From Parachitinimonas caeni (GTDB lineage: Bacteria; Pseudomonadota; Gammaproteobacteria; Burkholderiales; Chitinimonadaceae): DNA of 64,000 nt. Of the stretch, positions 7,582 through 14,364 are shown piece by piece. A program made the position numbers and the translations under genes. Numbering within the stretch: position 1 is the first letter of the stretch; each line of letters begins with the position of its first letter. Location of the stretch: positions 1 through 64,000 of the forward strand of contig NZ_JARRAF010000019.1 of NCBI RefSeq assembly GCF_030129945.1. Direction: 5' to 3'. The notes under the pieces were generated by a model. The model saw nothing but the letters and a program-made list of their open reading frames with translations. It was not told the origin of the DNA and did not search any database.

Positions 7582-8922
7582 TCAGGATTCCTTGCCTGCC
7601 GTTTGCAGGGTTTGTACCAACGGCGTCGTCAGGTACTCGATGTAGCGGCGCTGCCCGGTTTTGATTTCGACGGTGGCTCGCATACCGGGCATCAGCTTGA
7701 TCCGGCCACTGCGCAAGACCTCCTGCTGCGGATCAATCGTGACGCGCACACGATAATTGCTGCTCTGAGGATCGGTGCCGATGGCGTCGGCAGATATGCC
7801 ATCCAGACGTCCGGCAACGGTTCCGAACTTGTTGAACGGGTAGGCGGCCAGCTTGATGGCAACCGCCATGCCCGGCCGGACCTTGGCAACATTGGTGTTG
7901 GCCAGCTCTGCCTCGACCGAAAGCAGAGCCTGACGAGGCACCAGCGACAGGATCTGGCTGCCCGGCGCCACCACCGCACCCGCCGCATGGACTTTCAGAT
8001 CGGTCACATACCCCTCGGCCGGGGCCGTCAAGCTGGCATTACGGCTTTCCTGCTCGGCCTTGGTCAGCTCATTGGCAATCAGTACGACCTCTGACTCGGC
8101 CTCGGTCTGACGTTCAAGCATGTCTGCATTGAAACTGCTCCGGGCGGCAGCCAGCTGGTTCTGCAATCGGGCCATCTTGTGCTCGGCCTGAGTCAGTCGG
8201 CGTCCTGCGGCCTCCAGATCAAAGCGTTGCTGGATAGCCTGCTGCTCGGTTTCGAGCAGCTTGAACTTCGACACATAGCCAGTCCCTGCCAACTCCCGGG
8301 TGCCGACCAGCAATTTTTCAGTAATCTGCAAGGATTGCGCTGCGCGCTTCTGGTCTGCCCTGGCAACCTCCAGTTCATCACCCAGTTGCTGTTGTTCCCG
8401 TGCCAGATCCTGCAGGCGCTGACGCTGCATCAGTACCGTCTGGCGAACAATCGCATCGTCCCGGGCAAGCAAGGTGGCAGGGATGCCTTCTGACTCCACC
8501 CCTGACAAAATCGCCCGATAGCGAGCGGCCTTGCGCTGGGCATTCTCAAGACGCTCGCGCGTTTGCTGAAGATTGGAATGGCTGACGGTCGTGTCAAAAT
8601 CGAGCAACGCGGCGCCGTTGCGCACCAGCGTTCCTTCCGTCACATGAATCCGCTTGACCACGCCGCCATAAGGCACCTGAACCGGGGTAACGTAACCATG
8701 CGGAATGACACGGCCCTCGGCGACAACCACCGTATCCACCCAGCTCAGATAGGCCCACAGCGTTCCGGCCACCAGCAAACCCAGGCATAACCATAAAACG
8801 GTTCTCCCAAGCGGACTGGGTGGGCGCTCATTCAGGGCCATGATTTCTGGCAGAAAATCGTAGTAATCCGGACGCGATGACGTCTGCTTTGCTTGCCGGC
8901 GGGGAAAGAAAGACGATTCCAT
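7582..8922 (-). CDS. HlyD-type membrane fusion protein of a type I secretion system
   Basis: The 446-residue protein has a short cytoplasmic N-terminus and one membrane segment (about 43-62, LWLCLGLLVAGTLWAYL). The periplasmic part starts AEGRVIPHGYVTPVQVP, followed by a lipoyl half, a long coiled coil (about 120-290, rich in Leu, Gln, Glu), the second lipoyl half and a beta-barrel ending PGMRATVEIKTGQRRYIEYLTTPL, a typical HlyD/PrtE C-terminus. It starts one base after the stop of the ABC transporter gene, so the two are made together. No TolC gene is in the window, so an outer membrane channel must come from elsewhere. Likely cargo is the repeat polyprotein or the finished product. Confidence 0.92.
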   Translation of the reverse strand: MESSFFPRRQAKQTSSRPDYYDFLPEIMALNERPPSPLGRTVLWLCLGLLVAGTLWAYLSWVDTVVVAEGRVIPHGYVTPVQVPYGGVVKRIHVTEGTLVRNGAALLDFDTTVSHSNLQQTRERLENAQRKAARYRAILSGVESEGIPATLLARDDAIVRQTVLMQRQRLQDLAREQQQLGDELEVARADQKRAAQSLQITEKLLVGTRELAGTGYVSKFKLLETEQQAIQQRFDLEAAGRRLTQAEHKMARLQNQLAAARSSFNADMLERQTEAESEVVLIANELTKAEQESRNASLTAPAEGYVTDLKVHAAGAVVAPGSQILSLVPRQALLSVEAELANTNVAKVRPGMAVAIKLAAYPFNKFGTVAGRLDGISADAIGTDPQSSNYRVRVTIDPQQEVLRSGRIKLMPGMRATVEIKTGQRRYIEYLTTPLVQTLQTAGKES

Positions 8923-8923
8923 C

Positions 8924-11041
8924 TCAATTCACCGCCTGCATGGACCACATGTCGGCATAACGACCACGACTTGCCAGCAAAGTATCGTGATTGCCCATTT
9001 CGACGATGCGCCCCTGTTCGAGAGTGATAATGACGTCGCACTGGCGTACGGCGGACAGCCGGTGCGCAATGATCAACATGGTGCGGCCGTGAGCGATCTG
9101 CTGCAGGTTGCGCTGTATCACCTGCTCGGTTTCCACATCCAGCGCGGAGGTCGCCTCGTCAAAGATCAACAAGCTGGGATTGCGCAGCAAGGCGCGGGCA
9201 ATGGCAATCCGCTGCCGCTGTCCGCCCGAGAAATTACTCCCCCGTTCTTCCACTGCCGTGTCGTAGCCTGCGGGCAAGGCACTGATGAACTCATGTGCGC
9301 CGGCCAGTCGCGCCGCTTCCATCACCTCTGCCAACGATGCCTGGGGATGACCAAAAGCGATGTTGTCGCGGATGCTGCCCATGAACAGCATGTTCTCCTG
9401 CGCGACCACCCCGACCTGACTGCGCAAGGAAGCAGGGTCGATAGTCGAAATATCCACGCCATCCACCAGCACACGGCCCTCGGTAGGCAGATACAGCCGC
9501 AAAGCCAGCTTGGCCAGCGTTGACTTGCCCGAGCCGGATTGACCGACCACCCCAATCATCTGGCCAGGTTCCACCCGTAAACTGATGTTCGACAGCACAT
9601 CCTTGCCATCGGGTTGATAGCGGAAGGCAACATTTTCCATGTCGATCTGACCACGCAGTTTGGGCATGGCAACCTGGGTAAGGCTGGTGACTTCCGGGCT
9701 CGCATTCAGAATGTCACCCAGACGCTCCACCGACAGCCGCATCTGCTGGAAGCGTTGCCACAGCTCGGCAATGCGCAGGATGGGCGCCGTCACTTGCGAG
9801 GCAAGCATATTGAAAGCCACCAGCTGCCCCACGGTCAGCCGCTCGCCCATGACTTCGAGCGCGCCGAAGTACAGAACCAGCAGGAACGAAAACTTGGAAA
9901 TGGTCTGGACAGTGCCACCCACCCACAGCCCCAGCTGTTCCACAGCAAAACCCGACTTGACATAGCTGGCAAGCCGCCGCTCCCAGCGGTGCTGCAGCAA
10001 GGGCTCAACGGCCATGCCTTTGACGGCCTCGACGCCGTGAATCGACTCAATCAGGAAGGCATTGACCTCTGCCCCCCGCTCAAATTTCTCGTCGAGCTTG
10101 CGTTTGAGGATTGGCGTTGAAATCACACTGACCACCACATAGCCCAGCAGCGACAGGGCAACGATGCCAGACAGCATTGGGGAATACAGGAACATCGCCA
10201 CCAGGAATACCGTGGCAAACACCAGATCAATCAGCAGCGTAATGGCGGATGAGGTAATGAACTCGCGGATGTTTTCGAGTTCGCGCACCCGCGACAAGGT
10301 GTCGCCCACCCGGCGCGACAGAAAATACGCCACGGGCAGCGAGAGCAGATGCCGGTAAAGCCGCGCACCCAGCTCGACATCCATGCGGCTGGTGGTATGA
10401 AACAGGATGTAGCCGCGCACGGTACGAATCACCGTATCGAACACGATCAGGCCCGCCATGCCCACACAGACCACCAGCAGCGTCGCCATCGCGCGATGCA
10501 CCAGCACCGTGTCAATGACCATCTGGAACAGTAAAGGCGTTGCCAGGGCCAGCAGCTGCAAGGCTACCGACGCCAGCATCACCTCCACAAACGGCTGGCG
10601 AAAACGCAGCATGGCCTGGGTAAACCAGCTGATATCAAACTTCGGCTGGCCGCTCTGTTGTGCGCCAGCCGCTACCAGAACCACCTCGCCAGCCCAGCGC
10701 TCGCTGAAGGCAGCCAGGCTTAACGACTCCGGCCTTCCTTCGCGTGGATCGTGATACAGCACCTGACCATCGACCACTGCGGCAATGACGGCGAAATGAC
10801 CATCCCGCGTGGGAACAATCGACGGCTGCGGCAAGTCGGCCAGACCCTCCAGCGCCGGCTTGACGCGGCGGGCGCGGTGGCCAAGGCGTTGGACCAGGCT
10901 CACCAGATCCTGGGCATTGATCAAGGGACGATTGGCCTGCACATGCCGTAGCGACAAATATTCAACCGGCAGGTGTAACAAGCGCATGGCCAGAACGAGT
11001 GAGGCCAGCCCGGTATCGAGAGGTTGGTCTTGCGGGTTCAT
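8924..11041 (-). CDS. Type I secretion ABC transporter with C39-like, cysteine-less N-terminal domain
   Basis: Start set at the ATG at 11041, which overlaps the beta-lactamase stop as ATGA (705 residues). Residues 1-125 form a peptidase-C39-like domain; the histidine-containing GHFAVIAAVV stretch is present, but the catalytic cysteine position near the N-terminus reads DTGLASLVLAM, with no Cys. This matches the non-proteolytic C39-like domain of HlyB-type exporters. A six-helix membrane domain (about 150-430) follows, then an ATPase domain with GQSGSGKST (Walker A), FSGGQRQRIAIARAL (signature) and LLIFDEATSALD (Walker B). It therefore probably exports an unprocessed protein, in contrast to leader-cleaving bacteriocin exporters. 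Confidence 0.92.
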   Translation of the reverse strand: MNPQDQPLDTGLASLVLAMRLLHLPVEYLSLRHVQANRPLINAQDLVSLVQRLGHRARRVKPALEGLADLPQPSIVPTRDGHFAVIAAVVDGQVLYHDPREGRPESLSLAAFSERWAGEVVLVAAGAQQSGQPKFDISWFTQAMLRFRQPFVEVMLASVALQLLALATPLLFQMVIDTVLVHRAMATLLVVCVGMAGLIVFDTVIRTVRGYILFHTTSRMDVELGARLYRHLLSLPVAYFLSRRVGDTLSRVRELENIREFITSSAITLLIDLVFATVFLVAMFLYSPMLSGIVALSLLGYVVVSVISTPILKRKLDEKFERGAEVNAFLIESIHGVEAVKGMAVEPLLQHRWERRLASYVKSGFAVEQLGLWVGGTVQTISKFSFLLVLYFGALEVMGERLTVGQLVAFNMLASQVTAPILRIAELWQRFQQMRLSVERLGDILNASPEVTSLTQVAMPKLRGQIDMENVAFRYQPDGKDVLSNISLRVEPGQMIGVVGQSGSGKSTLAKLALRLYLPTEGRVLVDGVDISTIDPASLRSQVGVVAQENMLFMGSIRDNIAFGHPQASLAEVMEAARLAGAHEFISALPAGYDTAVEERGSNFSGGQRQRIAIARALLRNPSLLIFDEATSALDVETEQVIQRNLQQIAHGRTMLIIAHRLSAVRQCDVIITLEQGRIVEMGNHDTLLASRGRYADMWSMQAVN

Positions 11042-11988
11042 GGCTGATTGCCGGTCTGGCTCGCCCATTTGCCGATTTCCTTGCTTACCGCAGCGATCAA
11101 CGCTTCGCGCTCGACATGGGCAAGCTTGCTGGGTCCGACCAGCACAGCGGTCAGAATCTTGCGGCCGCCCGGAGCGTAGATGATGCCGACATCGTGCGTT
11201 GCCAGATTGATGCCGCCGGGCAGCTCGCCGGTGCCAGTCTTGTGTGCGAGCTTCCAGGTCTCGGGTATGCCCGCCCGCAGGCGTTTACGACCGGTTTGAA
11301 CCTGCGCCATCTTCTCGAGCACGATGCGGGTGGACCGTGCAGACAGCAGTTTGCCTTCGGTCAACCGTTGCAGAAGGGTGATCAGCGCCGCACCGGTGGC
11401 CGTGTCCCGTTCGTCTTTCAGCGAGACCTCACTGGGCAGTTTGTCCTGATCCGTTGTGATCTGGCGCTCGAAGCGATCAACCCGGATACCGCTCAGCTGA
11501 TGACGTGCCAGGAAGCGGTTGACGGCCTCCGGGCCGCCGATCGCCTTCAACAACACATCGGAAGCGGTGTTGTCACTTTCCATCAGCGCTTCATCGGCCA
11601 GCTCGCTATAGCTCATGCGCTGGGGGCCTTTTTCAGCCAGTGTCTCGGCCAGGGGGCTGTAACCTCCAACCGCCTGAGCCGGGGTGATGGTAATCACCCG
11701 ATCCAGCTTGAAGCCTTTGTCCGCCGCATCATAAGCCGCCAGGACAATCGGCAGCTTATAAACGCTCATCATGGTCATTGCCCGTTCGGCATTGATCATG
11801 ACCGTGCATTGGCTGCTGGGCTCCAGCACGGCCACCGCTACCGGCGTCTGTGGCTGGCGCGCCAACACCTGCTCAATATTGCTCCCTAACTCCGGACAGG
11901 CAGCAAGGGCCGAGGCACTGATGGTTGCCAAGGCCAAAGCCAGAAACCCTAAACGCAAGGGGGTGGAAATTCGCAGTGTCACGTTCAT
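11038..11988 (-). CDS. Class A serine beta-lactamase
   Basis: The 316-residue protein has a signal peptide (about 1-30, cleavage near ALAA-CP; a lipobox is possible). Class A motifs are present: the nucleophile in MSVYKLP (Ser75, Lys78), SDN at 138-140, the omega-loop glutamate in VDRFERQIT (about Glu174) and HKTGTG with Lys250. The residue four after the glutamate is Thr rather than the usual Asn, an atypical omega loop seen as variation in some A2-type enzymes. It would act in the periplasm. Inside an operon that may make a beta-lactam, self-resistance is the natural reading; a role as a hydrolase or transacylase on the product is an alternative. It overlaps the exporter gene by four bases. 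Confidence 0.9.
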   Translation of the reverse strand: MNVTLRISTPLRLGFLALALATISASALAACPELGSNIEQVLARQPQTPVAVAVLEPSSQCTVMINAERAMTMMSVYKLPIVLAAYDAADKGFKLDRVITITPAQAVGGYSPLAETLAEKGPQRMSYSELADEALMESDNTASDVLLKAIGGPEAVNRFLARHQLSGIRVDRFERQITTDQDKLPSEVSLKDERDTATGAALITLLQRLTEGKLLSARSTRIVLEKMAQVQTGRKRLRAGIPETWKLAHKTGTGELPGGINLATHDVGIIYAPGGRKILTAVLVGPSKLAHVEREALIAAVSKEIGKWASQTGNQP

Positions 11989-12043
11989 TACCTGAAAGAC
12001 TTTCTATCTAATAAATTGCAAATCAATGTGCCGATCCAAGCGT

Positions 12044-12070
12044 GGTCAAGGCAGGCCGCAACCTTGCGGC
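12044..12070 (-). promoter_or_regulatory. Short hairpin and possible internal promoter ahead of the beta-lactamase
   Basis: In the 83-base gap between the aminotransferase and beta-lactamase genes the minus strand carries a perfect 7-base-pair stem (12055-12070, GCCGCAA/TTGCGGC with two loop bases) and then TTGACC (12044-12049). A weak -10 lies about 17 bases on (TTGATT). There is no U-tract, so it is not a canonical terminator. An internal promoter that lets the resistance and export genes be expressed separately would make sense, but the -10 is poor. Confidence 0.3.
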
Positions 12071-12071
12071 T

Positions 12072-13310
12072 TCACACCACTTCAGCCACGGCCAGCTTGG
12101 TCTCGATAAACCTGGCCAGGCGCTCGACGCCGCGCTCGATCGTGTCTGCATCGGCATTGCTGAAGGCAAGGCGGATCTGCCTGGTCTGATTCCCCACCGT
12201 GGAAAATGCCTGCATCGGCATCACCAGCACCTGATGCTGCGACATACAGCACTCGAACTCGACCTGGCCAAACTCGAACGGCAGGTCAAGCGCCAGAAAG
12301 AAGCCGCCTTCGGGAATCTGCCAGCGGATGCCGCGTTGGCCGCTAGGGCCGAAATGGCGAATCAATGCCGCAACCAGCGCATCACGGTTGGCCGCAAGCT
12401 GATTGCGGCGGGGCGCAATCCAGCGTTCCAGGGAATAGGCTTCCTGCTGCAAAAGACCCGCCAGCATGGCCTGGGTGATCGGTGACGTCGCCACCGACAG
12501 ATAGCTCTTGATGGAAGACAGCCGCTGGGCCAGACGCGTGCCTTGCGCGTCCTGATGATCTGCCAGTAATACCGCGAGCCTCAGGCCGGGCAGGACTGAC
12601 TTGGCAAACGACTCGATATAAACAACCCGCCCCTGCTGATCCAGTTGCTTGATTGCCGGCAGCTGGGTGCCTTCGTAGCGATACTGGCGATAGGCGGCGT
12701 CTTCAACGATGAAGAAGTCGTACTGCGCGGCCATTGCCAGCAGACGCTGCCGCTCCGCCAGGGTCATGACGCGTGTGGAGGGATTGGCGAAATCGGGAAT
12801 CACATAAACACAGCCAATCGGCTTGCCGGGCCCCTCAAGCCGGGCTTGCAGGCGATCCAGAAACTGCGCGTCGTCGAGGGCGGTTTCCAGCGCAACGCCC
12901 ATGGCATCGGCCGCCCCGGCAAAGCCGACGTAACAGGGGTCGGGCGCAAAGGCGACTTTGTCTCGTCCCGCCAGGCCTGCCAGACAGATTGCCATGGCCT
13001 CCTGTGCGCCGTTGCTGATCAGGCAGCTGGCCGCCTCGGCCCCGGCAAAACCGGCTTGCTGCAGATATCGGGCCACATGCTCACGCACCACGCCATTGGT
13101 ATCGCTGTATTGGCCAAGCTCAGTCCATTGCTGTTGCCGGCCAGCGGGTGTGGCGTGGCTATGCTCGATGAAATGCTGTAGCCAGCCTGTGGCAGGCATG
13201 GCATCCACGCTGTGCTGGGGTGGCCGGCCGGCCAGAAAGGAAATAGCTGCAGGATAACGCCGGGTGGCTTCATTCAGCAGGTTCATGGTGTCGGTAATTG
13301 CCGCGCACAT
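12072..13310 (-). CDS. PLP-dependent aminotransferase, class I/II (hydroxyphenylglycine aminotransferase-like)
   Basis: The 412-residue protein is a fold-type I aminotransferase: SNGAQEAMAICLAGLAG (cofactor loop), VYVIPDFANPSTR (substrate/cofactor contacts), DAAYRQYRYEG (the Asp/Tyr pair) and the Schiff-base lysine in ESFAKSVLPGLRLAVL. The overall pattern, including the N-terminal ISFLAGRPP segment, recalls the MocR/LysN-like group to which HpgT and PglE, the (hydroxy)phenylglycine aminotransferases, belong. With the FMN oxidase and the HmaS-like protein it gives the last step to L-(hydroxy)phenylglycine. It starts 14 bases after the ATP-grasp gene. Family is sure; the arylglycine role rests on context. 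Confidence 0.85.
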   Translation of the reverse strand: MCAAITDTMNLLNEATRRYPAAISFLAGRPPQHSVDAMPATGWLQHFIEHSHATPAGRQQQWTELGQYSDTNGVVREHVARYLQQAGFAGAEAASCLISNGAQEAMAICLAGLAGRDKVAFAPDPCYVGFAGAADAMGVALETALDDAQFLDRLQARLEGPGKPIGCVYVIPDFANPSTRVMTLAERQRLLAMAAQYDFFIVEDAAYRQYRYEGTQLPAIKQLDQQGRVVYIESFAKSVLPGLRLAVLLADHQDAQGTRLAQRLSSIKSYLSVATSPITQAMLAGLLQQEAYSLERWIAPRRNQLAANRDALVAALIRHFGPSGQRGIRWQIPEGGFFLALDLPFEFGQVEFECCMSQHQVLVMPMQAFSTVGNQTRQIRLAFSNADADTIERGVERLARFIETKLAVAEVV

Positions 13311-13324
13311 GGTGCAGTCCCCGC

Positions 13325-14269
13325 TCAGGCTGGCTGTGCCGCAAGGCCGCCAAGGTGGGTCGCGAAATGCGTGTAGACCGGGTCATCGCCCCAGTACGGC
13401 GTCGGGTTGACATCGACGATGTAGATCTCGTTGTCTTCGTCGATCAAAAGATCCAGCGAGCCGAAATCCAGACCGAACGCATCAGCAAAGCGGATCGCCT
13501 GTTCGAAAGCCCGTTGCTGTTGCGGGCTGATGATGCTCGGCAGCTCTTCGTGGCCATACATGGAACGGGTGATACGGATATCCCGTCGTTCCGACGCATC
13601 GCGGTTGATGCGCTTGACGATCTCTTGCGATTTGCCTTCGCACAGAATGCAGTTTTCACCCGCCATGAACACGCGGAAGAACAAGCCATCGCGCCTTTCC
13701 ACAAAGCGTTCGATCAACAGTTCGGGCGCTTGCCATAACTCAGCCGGGACTTCGGCGACGGTCATGGTCGGATATTCGGTCATGCCGGCAACTCTTGAGC
13801 GCTTGATGTTGCCCAGGCCAAGCTTTTGCAGCACCGTATCTTCGAGCCGGAACTCGGCACGCCCCAGCGCATTGACATCGGTCTTGATCATGACCCGTGC
13901 CTGGGGCGATAGCTGGTTTGCATCCAGCACTTGGGTGGAGGGCAGCCCGTTGCGACGGCATACGCGATGCATGCTGGACTTCCGGGTATCCCGGATCCGG
14001 CCATTCCAGACACTGCCGCCCGAGCCGATGATCAAACGGATAAAGTCGTCCATGCCATCAATCACCTCGCCCCAGAGGCTGATGTCGATGTGCAGCAGAA
14101 CCGTCGGCCCGGCGCCCGTCAGCCGCAGGACCTGGTGCGCCACCTGCACCCAGTGCATACCGGGACTGACATAGATCACCGGTGTACCCGGATACAGATG
14201 CGAGGCCAGATAGCCCCCCCAGCCATTGGCGGCAACAATCACGCTTGGCAACACATTATCTTTACTCAT
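13325..14269 (-). CDS. ATP-grasp ligase, candidate peptide ligase acting with the KRPQ polyprotein
   Basis: I use the ATG at 14269, which is preceded by AGGAAGAG at ideal spacing; the open frame starts 99 bases earlier but crosses a strong hairpin. The 314-residue protein has ATP-grasp features: Lys129 in VMIKTDVNALG, the hinge glutamate near LLIERFV, and the Mg-binding end LDFGSLDLLID...IYIVDVNPTPYWG (Asp273, Asp286, Asn288). Such enzymes form amide or ester bonds through acyl-phosphates. It follows the repeat-protein gene by 95 bases and sits among arylglycine genes. In pheganomycin (PGM1) an ATP-grasp ligase joins a phenylglycine derivative to ribosomal core peptides; a graspetide-type macrocyclase is the alternative. 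Fold is well supported, substrates inferred. Confidence 0.82.
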   Translation of the reverse strand: MSKDNVLPSVIVAANGWGGYLASHLYPGTPVIYVSPGMHWVQVAHQVLRLTGAGPTVLLHIDISLWGEVIDGMDDFIRLIIGSGGSVWNGRIRDTRKSSMHRVCRRNGLPSTQVLDANQLSPQARVMIKTDVNALGRAEFRLEDTVLQKLGLGNIKRSRVAGMTEYPTMTVAEVPAELWQAPELLIERFVERRDGLFFRVFMAGENCILCEGKSQEIVKRINRDASERRDIRITRSMYGHEELPSIISPQQQRAFEQAIRFADAFGLDFGSLDLLIDEDNEIYIVDVNPTPYWGDDPVYTHFATHLGGLAAQPA

Positions 14270-14300
14270 CGGCTCTTCCTGAATCAATTCGGTGAATATT

Positions 14301-14330
14301 CGGCAGAAGGTGGCCAGCCACCTTCTGCCG
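14301..14330 (-). promoter_or_regulatory. Perfect 13-bp hairpin between polyprotein and ATP-grasp genes
   Basis: CGGCAGAAGGTGG at 14301-14313 pairs perfectly with 14318-14330 across a four-base loop (CCAG). No U-tract follows on the minus strand, so rather than a full terminator it looks like a stabilising 3' end or partial stop that keeps polyprotein mRNA in excess over the ligase mRNA. Confidence 0.6.
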
Positions 14331-14355
14331 GGCCGGGGACTGCTCCCCCCGGCCC
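14330..14355 (-). promoter_or_regulatory. Second GC-rich hairpin directly after the polyprotein stop codon
   Basis: GGGCCGGGG (14330-14338) pairs with CCCCGGCCC (14347-14355) across eight bases. It abuts the 13-bp hairpin, giving two tandem stems in the first 65 bases after the stop codon. Again no U-tract. Confidence 0.5.
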
Positions 14356-14364
14356 TACCGGTTA

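Noticed and set aside
8924-11041. Leader-cleaving bacteriocin exporter (peptidase C39)
   Set aside because: The catalytic cysteine is missing, so proteolysis is unlikely; treated as a C39-like domain.
12055-12070. Terminator between the aminotransferase and beta-lactamase genes
   Set aside because: The stem is short and no U-tract follows it on the coding strand.
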